In this document: positions 55,556 to 64,000 of the stretch, in pieces
Position numbering within the stretch: position 1 is the first letter of the stretch
Layout of the letters: the number at the start of each line of letters is the position of its first letter
Origin: Geodermatophilus aquaeductus
Lineage (GTDB): Bacteria > Actinomycetota > Actinomycetes > Mycobacteriales > Geodermatophilaceae
Length of the DNA stretch: 64,000 nt
Direction of reading: 5' to 3'
Assembly: GCF_900182545.1 (NCBI RefSeq)
Contig: NZ_FXTJ01000001.1
Location: 620,001 to 684,000 of the forward strand
Position numbers and translations under genes: made by a program
The notes under the pieces: model-generated
Told to the model about the DNA's origin: nothing
Database searches by the model: none
Seen by the model: only the letters and a program-made list of their open reading frames with translations

Positions 55556-55607
55556 GGCCCCGTTCCGGGTCCCCCCTGAGCGTGCGAAGGGTGGGGAGAA
55601 CGGGGTC
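55556..55607. repeat. REP-like inverted repeat, copy B
   Basis: Arms CCCCGTTC and GAACGGGG enclose CCCCCTGAGC-GTGCGAAGGGTGGGG. Nearly the same layout as copy A (28906-28958), including CCTGAGC, GCGAAGGGTG and the closing CGGGGTCCT. It ends six bases before the stop of the small DTDQHA gene. Confidence 0.7.
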
Positions 55608-55613
55608 CTCACA

Positions 55614-55817
55614 TCAGATCTGCAGGTTGCCGCCGATGGCGCCGCCGGCGAGCTTCGCCTGCAGCGTCGAGTGGTCCAGGCCGACGGCGGCCAGCGCGTC
55701 GGCGTGCTGGTCGGTGTCGATCTCGTCGGGCAGGTCGCCCCCGGCGAGCTGGTCGGCGCGGTCGTTGTCACCCTCGGCGCGCAGCACCTTCACCAGTTCC
55801 TGCTTGTCCACCTTCAT
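55614..55817 (-). CDS. Small DTDQHA-motif protein (paralogue of 14241-14471)
   Basis: A 67-residue protein: MKVDKQELVKVLRAEGDNDRA, then LPDEIDTDQHADALAAVGLD and a short tail AGGAIGGNLQI. It shares the M-x-x-D-K start, the DTDQHA turn and the A/G-x-x-GLD element with the protein at 14241, but the Gly-rich tail is shorter. ATG at 55817 has GGAGGAAGCG before it. Function unknown. Three GTTGC motifs 10-11 bases apart lie upstream on the minus strand (55882-55912). Confidence 0.78.
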   Translation of the reverse strand: MKVDKQELVKVLRAEGDNDRADQLAGGDLPDEIDTDQHADALAAVGLDHSTLQAKLAGGAIGGNLQI

Positions 55818-55910
55818 GCGCTTCCTCCGTCCTGGGGCCCGCTGGGTCCCCCGGAGTGTGGTGCGCGTCACCGACCAGCGGCAACCGGGCGCAACGGTGC
55901 CGCAACCGCC

Positions 55911-56132
55911 TCAGTGCGCGGTGCGCGACCGGCGGAGCAGGAACCCCCCGACGGCGAGCAGGAAGACGCCGACCACCAGTTGCGCGACGCCGACGACGGT
56001 GCGGTCGCTGGCGAACCACGTCGGGGAGGACACCAGCAGCACCACCGCGATGCCGAGGACCAGCAGCGCGACCAGGCGCTCCCGCCGCGCCGTCGTCCCG
56101 CCGTCGCCGCGCCGTGCCCGACCGCCGCCCAT
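55911..56132 (-). CDS. Small two-helix membrane protein
   Basis: A 73-residue protein with a basic, Gly/Arg-rich N-terminus and two membrane helices (LVALLVLGIAVVLLVSS and GVAQLVVGVFLLAVGGFLL) separated by a short loop, ending RRSRTAH. ATG at 56132 is preceded by GGAGG. No family named. Divergent from the ArsR regulator gene. Confidence 0.68.
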   Translation of the reverse strand: MGGGRARRGDGGTTARRERLVALLVLGIAVVLLVSSPTWFASDRTVVGVAQLVVGVFLLAVGGFLLRRSRTAH

Positions 56133-56223
56133 GTCGCCTCCGCTCCTCCGCCGGTCCCCGACCGGCGCTCGCCGCCGAGCCAACCAGACGACGGGCGGCG
56201 GGCCACGGCGGGCCACGGCGGGC

Positions 56224-56253
56224 TGGACAGGCAAGTGAGGACTTGCGTATCGT
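56224..56253 (+). promoter_or_regulatory. ArsR gene promoter with operator palindrome in the spacer
   Basis: TGGACA (56224-56229) and TATCGT (56248-56253) are 18 bases apart. The spacer is a perfect palindrome GCAAGT-GAGG-ACTTGC (56231-56246). The GTG starts six bases after the -10, so the transcript is probably leaderless and autoregulated. Confidence 0.65.
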
Positions 56254-56259
56254 CCCGGC

Positions 56260-56529
56260 GTGGGCGACGTGTTCAAGGCCCTCGCCGACCCGACCCGGCG
56301 CGCTCTGCTCGACGAGCTGCAGGAGCGGGACGACCAGACGCTGTTCGAGCTGTGCACCCGGTTGCTGCACCGGGGTTTCAGCTCCTCACGGCAGGCCGTC
56401 TCGCAGCACCTCGACGTCCTCGAGCAGGCGGGCCTGGTCCGGCGCCGGCGGGAGGGGCGCTACACCTTCCACTCCCTCGACACCTCGCCCCTGAAGGCCA
56501 TCACCGACCGGTGGCGGACCGGACCCTGA
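56260..56529 (+). CDS. ArsR family transcriptional regulator
   Basis: An 89-residue winged-helix repressor: VFKALADPTRRALLDELQERDDQTLFELC, recognition region SSSRQAVSQHLDVLEQAGLVRRRREGRYTFHSL. No metal-binding Cys pair (CxC) is present, so it belongs to the metal-independent group that often controls SRPBCC or VOC enzymes. It starts GTG at 56260 directly behind its own promoter/operator and is followed ten bases later by a VOC gene, its likely partner. Confidence 0.88.
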   Translation: MGDVFKALADPTRRALLDELQERDDQTLFELCTRLLHRGFSSSRQAVSQHLDVLEQAGLVRRRREGRYTFHSLDTSPLKAITDRWRTGP

Positions 56530-56539
56530 GGAGGACCCC

Positions 56540-56932
56540 GTGCGGATCAACCTGGCGAGCATCCACGTGGACGACCAGGACCAGGCGCTGCGCTTCTACA
56601 CCGACGTGCTCGGCTTCGTGAAGAAGACCGAGGTCCCCCTCGGCGAGCACCGCTGGCTGACCGTGGTCTCGCCGGAGGACCCCGACGGCGTGGAACTCGT
56701 CCTGGAGCCCAGCGACCACCCCGCGGTCGCCCCCTACAAGCAGGCGCTCGTGGCCGACGGGATCCCGATCACCTCGTTCGCCGTCGCCGACGTGCACGCC
56801 GAGACCGAGCGCCTCAAGGCCCTCGGGGTGCGCTTCACCCAGGAGCCCCTGGCGATGGGCCCGGTGACCACCGCCGTCCTCGACGACACCTGCGGCAACC
56901 TCGTCCAGATCGCCAGCGTCCCGGCGGTCTGA
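56540..56932 (+). CDS. VOC family (glyoxalase-like) protein
   Basis: A 130-residue vicinal-oxygen-chelate fold protein with two beta-alpha-beta modules: LASIHVDDQDQALRFYTDVLGF and GIPITSFAVADVHAETERLKALGVRF, ending TCGNLVQIASV. His9-type and Glu residues (VELVLEP) suggest a metal site. Members include dioxygenases, bleomycin-resistance proteins and glyoxalases; the substrate is unknown. GTG at 56540 with GAGGAGG upstream; co-transcribed with the ArsR regulator. Confidence 0.88.
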   Translation: MRINLASIHVDDQDQALRFYTDVLGFVKKTEVPLGEHRWLTVVSPEDPDGVELVLEPSDHPAVAPYKQALVADGIPITSFAVADVHAETERLKALGVRFTQEPLAMGPVTTAVLDDTCGNLVQIASVPAV

Positions 56933-56949
56933 CCGTCCGGACGGCGGCC

Positions 56950-58539
56950 TCAGCCGTTCTTGGACGGCGGCTCGCCCTCGTCGAGCGCGGCCTGGGCCTG
57001 CACCGGGTCGTAGGCGCAGGCGTCGCCGACGTCGGCCGCCGGGTCGGCCGGCGGCGGGGCCGGCGTCTGCCCGGCACCGGTGTCGCCGTCGGAGCCCGCG
57101 GCCGAGTCACCCGGCGCGGGCGGCGGGGCCGTCGACGTCGCGGGGTCGATCGAGTCGCTGACGATCTGCCGCATCAGGTCGTAGTCCGGATAGGCCGGGT
57201 CGATGAGGCTGGTGTCGAAGACGACGCTGCGGACCTCGGCGTCCTTGACCAGGAACGCCAGGTCGACGAAGTCGTCGAGCGCCGAGCGGGGGATGTCGGT
57301 GCTGACGATGTCCTGGGTGGTGGCCGCGAGCTCCTGGTACTGGTCGAGCAGGGTGATCGGGTCGGCCTCGTCGATGATCGCCTTGATCGTGCAGCGCTGG
57401 CGGTCCATGCGGTCGTAGTCGGTGAGGCCGTAGCGGCCCCGCGCGAACTGCAGGGCCGTGTAGCCGTCCATGTGCTGGTTCGCGCCCGGTGCGATGTAGT
57501 CGTCCGGCAGTTCCTGGCCGGTGATGCCGTTGATCGGCACGTAGTAGTTGACGTTGACCGTGATGCCGCCGAGCGCGTCGACCAGCCGGCTGAAGCCGTC
57601 GAGGTTGACCAGCACGAAGTAGTCGATGTCCAGGCCGAGGGCCTCGCCGACGCCGAGCTTGAGGAAGTCGGCGCCGGGGTCGTCGGTCGCGCCGAGGACG
57701 CCGGGGTGGTCGGCCGGGCCGTTGCGGTAGACCGAGTTGAGCAGGCTCTCGCTCTCGCTGCCGGACTCGAAGCCCTCGGGGTAGATCGCGGCGAGCGGGC
57801 TGTCGGCCGGGAAGGGCAGGTCCTCCAGGTTCCGCGGCAGGCTGAACAGCGTCGTCTCACCGGTGGCGGTGGCGATGCTGGCCACGATCACGGTGTCGGT
57901 GCGCACGCCCTCGCGACCCTCGCCGCCGTCGCCGCCGAGCAGCAGGACGTTGATCCGCTCCCGGTTGCCGAACGGGTCGGGGACGTCCTCGACGGTGGCC
58001 GACTCGCGGTCGTCGGCGAAGAGACCCTCGATCAGGCCGCGCTGCGCCATGGCCACCTCCCCCACCCGGTACGCCGGATAGGCGATCCCGGCGACCAGCA
58101 GGGCCACCAGGACCGCGCCGACGGCGTGCCGGGGAGCCGAGCTGCGCCGCGGCAGCAGCGACCGGTAGCCGGTGACGACGACGAGGACCCACGCGACCGC
58201 GAGCACCGCCAGGGCGGCGACGAGCCAGTTCAGCGAGGCGGAGTCGACGGCCAGCCGCACCGCGGTGCGCCGGCCCGCGGTGGCCAGCCAGATCCCGCCG
58301 GCGACCAGCAGGGCGAACAGCACGAGGACGGCCGCGCCGAGGCGCCGCCGTCCGGAGGCGAGGAACGCGGTGCCGGGGACGACGGCATTGGCGACGGTCA
58401 GGCCGAGCACCGCGGCCAGCGGCCGCTTCTCGGGGCGCTGCCGGCGGGCACGCCGCCGTTCCGCTGCCTGCGACCCGGGGACCGGCGGGAGGGGCGGCGC
58501 GCTCCCGATCGGCCGGGTGACGTCCGGGTCGTCGCTCAC
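56950..58539 (-). CDS. LytR-CpsA-Psr (LCP) family cell wall ligase
   Basis: A 529-residue membrane protein with four predicted N-terminal helices, more than the single helix of most LCP proteins, then the extracellular LCP domain: INVLLLGGDG, RTDTVIVASI, FSLPRNLEDLPFP, VDALGGITVNVNY and a DYDRMDRQRCTIKAI helix. It ends in a Pro/Asp/Gly-rich tail. LCP enzymes move lipid-linked glycopolymers onto peptidoglycan. GTG at 58539 chosen because an earlier start would enter the region divergent from exonuclease III. Confidence 0.9.
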   Translation of the reverse strand: MSDDPDVTRPIGSAPPLPPVPGSQAAERRRARRQRPEKRPLAAVLGLTVANAVVPGTAFLASGRRRLGAAVLVLFALLVAGGIWLATAGRRTAVRLAVDSASLNWLVAALAVLAVAWVLVVVTGYRSLLPRRSSAPRHAVGAVLVALLVAGIAYPAYRVGEVAMAQRGLIEGLFADDRESATVEDVPDPFGNRERINVLLLGGDGGEGREGVRTDTVIVASIATATGETTLFSLPRNLEDLPFPADSPLAAIYPEGFESGSESESLLNSVYRNGPADHPGVLGATDDPGADFLKLGVGEALGLDIDYFVLVNLDGFSRLVDALGGITVNVNYYVPINGITGQELPDDYIAPGANQHMDGYTALQFARGRYGLTDYDRMDRQRCTIKAIIDEADPITLLDQYQELAATTQDIVSTDIPRSALDDFVDLAFLVKDAEVRSVVFDTSLIDPAYPDYDLMRQIVSDSIDPATSTAPPPAPGDSAAGSDGDTGAGQTPAPPPADPAADVGDACAYDPVQAQAALDEGEPPSKNG

Positions 58540-58760
58540 GGGCGCACCCGGGTGCAGGCCACTCGGCCCGTCGCGGAGGCACGGGTCCAGGGCCTGCTCA
58601 TCGCGCCATGGTCCCACTCGCGGCTGGCAGTCACGGGGCTCTGCCTACCCGCTGACCGGCGCGGGCACCCGATCGGGCGTGAGTTGTGTCTCCCCTGGTC
58701 ACGACCGGTGTCCGGGTGAGCTCCGGCGGTGACGGCGGCCGCCGCATAGGCTCGGGGACC

Positions 58761-59573
58761 GTGCGCCTCGCGACCTGGAACGTGAACTCCATCCGGACCC
58801 GGGTCGACCGGGTGACCGCCTGGCTGCAGCGGCGCGACGTCGACGTCCTGGCCCTGCAGGAGACCAAGTGCCGCGACGACCAGTTCCCGCAAGCGCGCTT
58901 CCGCGAGCTCGGCTACGAGGTCGCGCACGTCGGCTACTCGCAGTGGAACGGCGTCGCGGTGCTGTCCCGCGTCGGGCTGGCCGACGTCGAGGTGGGCTTC
59001 CCCGGGATGCCGACGTGGACGGCGAAGGAGGGCGCCGAACCCGCCGCCGAGGCGCGGGCGCTGGGCGCCACGTGCGGCGGGGTGCGGGTGTGGAGCCTGT
59101 ACGTGCCCAACGGCCGCCAGCTCGGCGACCCGCACTACGACTACAAGCTCGAGTGGCTGGCCGCGCTGCGCACCGCGGCCGGCGGCTGGCTGACCGCCGA
59201 CCCGGCCGCCCAGGTCGCGCTGGTCGGCGACTGGAACATCGCGCCACAGGACGACGACGTCTGGGACATGAGCGTGTTCTCGCACTCGACGCACGTCTCC
59301 GTGCCCGAGCGGGAGGCCTTCCGCGCCGTCGTCGAGACCGGGTACGCCGACGTCGTCCGGCCGCTCGCGCCCGGTCCCGGGGTCTACACCTACTGGGACT
59401 ACACGCAACTGCGCTTTCCCCGGCGCGAGGGCATGCGCATCGACTTCGTCCTCGGCTCCCCCGCGCTGGGCGGCCGGGTGACCGGCGCGCTCATCGACCG
59501 CGAGGAGCGCAAGGGCAAGGGCGCCAGCGACCACGCCCCCGTGGTGGTCGAGCTCGCCGACCAGGAGGCCTGA
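58761..59573 (+). CDS. xth: Exodeoxyribonuclease III
   Basis: A 270-residue AP endonuclease/exonuclease of the EEP fold. LATWNVNSIRTRVDRV, DVLALQETKC (metal-binding Glu), SLYVPNG, LVGDWNIAP and RIDFVLGSP with the final catalytic His in GASDHAPVVVEL are intact. It cleaves at abasic sites and degrades 3' ends in base excision repair. GTG at 58761 follows a TAGGCT box by eight bases, a possible leaderless start; the upstream GTG at 58686 would add 25 unconserved residues. Confidence 0.92.
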   Translation: MRLATWNVNSIRTRVDRVTAWLQRRDVDVLALQETKCRDDQFPQARFRELGYEVAHVGYSQWNGVAVLSRVGLADVEVGFPGMPTWTAKEGAEPAAEARALGATCGGVRVWSLYVPNGRQLGDPHYDYKLEWLAALRTAAGGWLTADPAAQVALVGDWNIAPQDDDVWDMSVFSHSTHVSVPEREAFRAVVETGYADVVRPLAPGPGVYTYWDYTQLRFPRREGMRIDFVLGSPALGGRVTGALIDREERKGKGASDHAPVVVELADQEA

Positions 59574-59575
59574 GG

Positions 59576-60316
59576 TCAGTCCCGGCGGGGACCGCTGCCG
59601 GGCACCGCGCCGGTGTGGGCGAGCTCGCCGGCGACGTCGACCAGCTTCCGGTTGAGCTGCTGGGACACCCGGGTGAGCACGCCGAACGCCTGGTCGGCGG
59701 TGAGCTTGTGCCGCTCCATCAGGATGCCCTTCGCCTGCCCGATGACGTCCCGGCTGCCCATCCCCGCCCGCAGGTCGCTCTCGTGCTCGGCGCCGGCCAG
59801 GGCGACGGCGGCGTGCGCGGCGAGCATCAGGCCGACATCCTGGCTCTCGTCGTCGAAGGCGCCCGGAGTACGGGAGTACAGGTTGAACGCGCCGAGCTGG
59901 TCACCGGTGACGAACAGCTGGAAGCACAGCATGCTGCCGGCGCCCAGCTGTGACGCCTGCCGCGCGAAGTCCGGCCAACGCCGATCCGCGGCGACGTCGT
60001 CGACGCGGACCACCTCGGTCTCCCACACCGCGTCCAGGCACGGCCCCTGCCCGATCCGCCCCTGCAGCGCGTCGAGCTCCCGCGGCCAGTCGCTGCTGGA
60101 GGCGCGCGGCTCGACCCGTGACCGGCCGGTCACGTAGCTGATGCTGCACTCCCCGGCGTTCGGCACGACCCGGACCGCGGTGGTCGTGATGGCCTGCAGC
60201 GTGGCCTCCACGTCGCCGTGCTCGTCCTGCAGCTGCCGGGCCACGCGACTCATCACGTCGCCGAGCTGCGGTGCGGAGGTCGCGGCGTCCCGAGGAGTGC
60301 CGTCGGCGTCGACCAT
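59576..60316 (-). CDS. GAF-ANTAR RNA-binding regulator
   Basis: A 246-residue regulator. The N-terminal GAF domain (LQAITTTAVRVVPNAGECSISYV, GRIGQGPCLDAVWE, SMLCFQLFVTGDQLGAFNLYS) is followed by the ANTAR domain (RDVIGQAKGILMERHKLTADQAFGVLTRVSQQLNRKLVDVAGEL). ANTAR proteins bind paired RNA hairpins and prevent termination. It is convergent with xth, with stops two bases apart. The ligand is unknown. GCAAC-N5-GTTGC is found 22 bases upstream of the start. Confidence 0.9.
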   Translation of the reverse strand: MVDADGTPRDAATSAPQLGDVMSRVARQLQDEHGDVEATLQAITTTAVRVVPNAGECSISYVTGRSRVEPRASSSDWPRELDALQGRIGQGPCLDAVWETEVVRVDDVAADRRWPDFARQASQLGAGSMLCFQLFVTGDQLGAFNLYSRTPGAFDDESQDVGLMLAAHAAVALAGAEHESDLRAGMGSRDVIGQAKGILMERHKLTADQAFGVLTRVSQQLNRKLVDVAGELAHTGAVPGSGPRRD

Positions 60317-60380
60317 CTCCGGACCCTACTCGCGGCGCAACACCCCGTTGCCTCCGTGCGCTCCGGTGGCTGTGGTGCGG

Positions 60381-60959
60381 TCAGGCCGCGAGGCCGGTGA
60401 AGGTGGGCGTGGCCTCCTCGCCGTCCCAGTCCACCCGGAAGGTGAAGGCCTCCTCCAGCGCGGCGCGGTACTGCTCGGCCTCGTCCTCGGTGATGGTGCC
60501 GGCGGCGAGCAGGTCGTCGATGGCCGGGCTCCAAGACTCGACGAGGGCGTCGACGAGCGTCTGCGGGTCGACGCCGACGTCCTCGGCGACGGTGGCCAGG
60601 TTCTGCCCGGCGTCCATGCGGACGTGCAGCTCGTCGTGGCTGATCGCCAGCACCTCGTCGAGCACGTCCTGGACGGGCTGGTGGCCGCGGTGCAGGTCGA
60701 GGCCCGCGTCGCCGTAGGCCTCCTGGACCAGCTCGACGAGTTGCTCCTCGGTGGTCACCGAGGAGACGTCGACACCGCCCGGACCGCCCTGACCGCCGCC
60801 GCCGGGGAAGCCGGTGTCGGTGGTGGAGCTGTCGCTGGCGGCGGAGCCGCTCGTGCTGCTGGTCGTGGTGGACGCGGCCTCGGCGGTGGTGCCGCAGGCG
60901 GCGGCGACGGGGACGACGGCGGCGAGGAGGACGGTGGCGAGGGTCGTGCGGAGCTTCAC
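60381..60959 (-). CDS. Putative lipoprotein, acidic helical
   Basis: A 192-residue protein with a lipoprotein signal: KLRTTLATVLLAAVVPVAAAC, Cys as the lipid-modified residue. A Ser/Thr/Gly-rich linker follows (TTTSSTSGSAASDSSTTD), then an acidic helical domain with VTTEEQLVELVQEAYGDAGLDLHRGHQPV and DELHVRMDAGQNLATVAEDVGVD. Two repeats of the form L-V-x-A-L-V-E suggest helical hairpins. No family recognised. GTG at 60959 after a GAGAGAAG stretch. Confidence 0.72.
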   Translation of the reverse strand: MKLRTTLATVLLAAVVPVAAACGTTAEAASTTTSSTSGSAASDSSTTDTGFPGGGGQGGPGGVDVSSVTTEEQLVELVQEAYGDAGLDLHRGHQPVQDVLDEVLAISHDELHVRMDAGQNLATVAEDVGVDPQTLVDALVESWSPAIDDLLAAGTITEDEAEQYRAALEEAFTFRVDWDGEEATPTFTGLAA

Positions 60960-61134
60960 GGGGGCTTCTCTCGTTCTCGGGAGGAGTCGGTCGGGCTCCA
61001 CGGTGGGTGGCCGGTCTCCGCCGTCGCTGGACACCGGCTGTGCATCCGCTGTGAGAGCGAGCCCTCACCGTCCGTGACGACCTCCCAGCCGCCGTCCAGC
61101 GACCTCCCAGGGACGCCCGGCACGGTCGGGCGTC

Positions 61135-62498
<1,364 letters not shown>

Positions 62499-62502
<4 letters not shown>

Positions 62503-63530
62503 GCGCGGCGCGGCGCCCGGTGGCGTTCTCCGTCGCGGCGATGACCCCGCCCGTCACCACCGAGACCGACCGCTCCCCCGCCCGGTCGAGGGCCGGGTGC
62601 CGGTCCCCCGGCGGACCGGGGCGGTCCTGCCGAGCGGTGGAGGGCGACGCCCGCGACGACGAGGGCGACCCCGAGGACCTCCAGCGTGCTGGGCACCTGG
62701 GTCAGGACCACGACGCCGACGACCGTGGCGGTGGCCGGGAGCAGGGACACCATCAGCGCGTAGGTGGCACGGGAGAGCCGGGCCATGGCGAGCTGGTCGC
62801 ACACGTAGGGGATGACCGACGAGGCGATGCCCACGCCGATCCCCGCGGCCAGCGCGACGGGGTCGAGGAACGCGGGAGCGGCCTGCCAGAGGCCGACCGG
62901 CAGGGCGACCACCGACGCGATGACCATCGACAGGGCCAGGCCGTCGAGACCGGGGACCTGCCCGCTGCTGGCGACGCGGTGTGCCAGGACGACGTAGCCG
63001 GCGAACAGCAGGGCGTTGACGACGGCGAAGGCCACCCCGACCGGCTCGGCGACCAGGTGCACGTCGGTGAGCAGCCAGACCCCGGCCACGGCCGCGCCCA
63101 GCGCCGCGGCGTTGCGCACGCCACGCACCGCGAGCGCGGCGAGGGCCACGACCGGCACGAACTCGATCGCGGCGACGGTGCCCAGCGGCAGCCGGTCGAT
63201 GGCGAGGTAGAAGCAGCTGTTCATGACGGCGAGCACGGCTCCCCAGCCGAGGAGCAGCCGCCGGGTGCCGCGGTCGAGCGTCCCCCAGACCCGCCACGGC
63301 CTGCGCCACAGGGCCAGCACCAGGGCGGCCGACGCGATCCGCAACCACGCCACCCCGAGGACGTCGACCCGGGCGAAGAGCAGGACGGCGAAGGCCGGCC
63401 CCAGGTAGTGGAACACCGCGCTGACCACGAACCACGCGTGCGGCGGCACCCGCGCGACTCCCCGGCCCGGTCGACCGGGCGGCACGCCGACGTCGTCGGC
63501 AGAGCGGGTGCGGTGTCTCGGGGTCGCCAT
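62499..63530 (-). CDS. EamA/RhaT family transporter (DMT superfamily)
   Basis: A 343-residue membrane protein with ten helices in two EamA repeats: FHYLGPAFAVLLFARVDVLGVAWLRIASAALVLALW, LAIDRLPLGTVAAIEFVPVVALAAL, then VIPYVCDQLAMARLSRATYALMVSLLPATATVVGVVVL. Typical of RhtA-like threonine/homoserine exporters. The last 45 residues are Pro/Gly/Arg-rich and lie over the HupE stop. ATG at 63530. Divergent from an Lrp-type regulator, the common arrangement for amino acid exporters. Confidence 0.87.
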
Positions 63531-63591
63531 GCCTCCAGCCTGCGAGAGTGGGGGCGCCGTGACCATGCACGAACGAAGGCGAGGCGCCCCT

Positions 63592-64000
63592 GTGACCTCC
63601 CGATCGGAAAGCAGCACCGGCAGAGGCGATCGCCCGGGACAGCGGCCCCTGGACGACGTCGACCGCCGCCTCCTCGCGTCGCTCACCGAGGACGCCCGGG
63701 CGTCGGCCGCGGAGCTCGCCCGGCGCGTGGGGATGTCGGCTCCCGCGGTCCGCGAGCGCATCGCGCGCCTGGAGGAGACGGGCGTCATCCGTGGCTACCG
63801 GCTCGACGTGGACCCCGCCGCGCTCGGTCTGCCGGTGACCGCGTGGGTGCGCGTCCGGCCTGGTCCGGGTCAGCTGCCGAGGATCGCCGACCTGGCCGCG
63901 CGGCTCCCCGAGGTGTCGGAGTGCCACCGGGTCTCCGGGGAGGACTGCTTCCTGCTCAAGGTGCACGCACCCTCCATCGCGGCCATGGAGGACCTGCTCG
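63592..64000 (+). CDS. Lrp/AsnC family regulator, 5' part
   Basis: The first 136 residues of an Lrp-type regulator; the window ends inside the effector domain. LDDVDRRLLASLTEDARASAAELARRVGMSAPAVRERIARLEETGVIRGYRLDVDPAALG is the helix-turn-helix and linker, followed by the RAM domain (VTAWVRVRPGPGQLPRIADL, VSECHRVSGEDCFLLKVHA). GTG at 63592 is assumed; an ATG at 63565 in the same frame is possible. It probably controls the divergent EamA exporter. Confidence 0.88.
   Translation, partial: MTSRSESSTGRGDRPGQRPLDDVDRRLLASLTEDARASAAELARRVGMSAPAVRERIARLEETGVIRGYRLDVDPAALGLPVTAWVRVRPGPGQLPRIADLAARLPEVSECHRVSGEDCFLLKVHAPSIAAMEDLL

Noticed and set aside
63551..63590. GGGGCGCC...GGCGCCCC inverted pair before the Lrp gene as its operator
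   Set aside because: Eight G/C-only bases 24 apart are weak evidence at this composition; left unannotated.

Overview
The window is very GC-rich (almost every third codon position is G or C, many GTG starts, no AT-rich islands). Its gene content points to a high-GC actinobacterium, most likely of the Geodermatophilaceae (Geodermatophilus, Blastococcus, Modestobacter): a mycofactocin locus with its dehydrogenases, class E sortase, DUF3097, PRC-barrel/DUF2382 and DUF4383 proteins, and a short RecQ ending in a DUF3553-like tail. That placement is an inference from content and composition. No rRNA, tRNA, CRISPR array, insertion sequence or phage gene was recognised; the window reads as chromosome.

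Layout. 1-4.6 kb: end of a siderophore-binding lipoprotein, an NCS1 permease, mftE, a Bcr/CflA exporter and a PNPOx-like protein. 4.6-9.9 kb: the mycofactocin core, with three tandem mycofactocin-type SDR dehydrogenases, a 40-residue membrane peptide, mftC, mftB and mftA, and the divergent regulator mftR. 9.9-17 kb: a cysteine-desulfurase-like enzyme, an exported GH15 glucoamylase/glucodextranase, an SRPBCC protein, a FAD monooxygenase, and a class E sortase with a small membrane partner. 17-25.5 kb: a NDMA-type (mycofactocin-type) alcohol dehydrogenase, an acyl-CoA synthetase divergent from a GAF-LuxR regulator, a block of three 72-nt palindromic units, a nitronate monooxygenase, a fused AAA+/VWA protein and a second NDMA-type dehydrogenase. 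25.6-30 kb: molybdo-hydroxylase maturation genes (MOSC, XdhC, CoxE-like VWA, CoxD-like MoxR) without a structural enzyme. 30-35.6 kb: PRC-barrel protein, DUF3097, aldo-keto reductase, MFS exporter, exported protein. 35.7-45.6 kb: moaA-moaD, two CNNM/CBS membrane proteins, a SpoIIE-type phosphatase, then an operon running from a Mop-domain regulator through modABC to a MocA-like transferase and moaE. 45.7-64 kb: DUF2786, RecQ, an amidase with a tiny partner, azoreductase/MarR, carbamoyltransferase, DUF4383, acyl-CoA dehydrogenase, ArsR-VOC, an LCP ligase, exonuclease III, an ANTAR regulator, a lipoprotein, a HupE-like protein, and an EamA exporter divergent from an Lrp regulator cut by the window end.

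How the parts fit. Mycofactocin is a peptide-derived redox cofactor. MftA is the precursor, MftB presents it, MftC modifies its C-terminal Val-Tyr and MftE cleaves the product. The three SDRs and two zinc dehydrogenases belong to families that use it to reoxidise tightly bound nicotinamide. mftD, mftF and mftG are not in the window, so the pathway is split. A second theme is molybdenum: uptake (modABC), cofactor synthesis (moaA, moaD, moaE, MocA-like) and insertion/maturation (XdhC, CoxD/E, MOSC) are spread over 20 kb.

The least explained material is non-coding. It includes a TGGCCA-centred palindrome found three times, each just past a minus-strand stop codon. It also includes the 72-nt palindromic array, a pair of REP-like elements 27 kb apart, repeated motifs before the alcohol dehydrogenase and the LuxR gene, CRP-like sites, and operator-like palindromes set between the -35 and -10 elements of mftA and of the ArsR gene.
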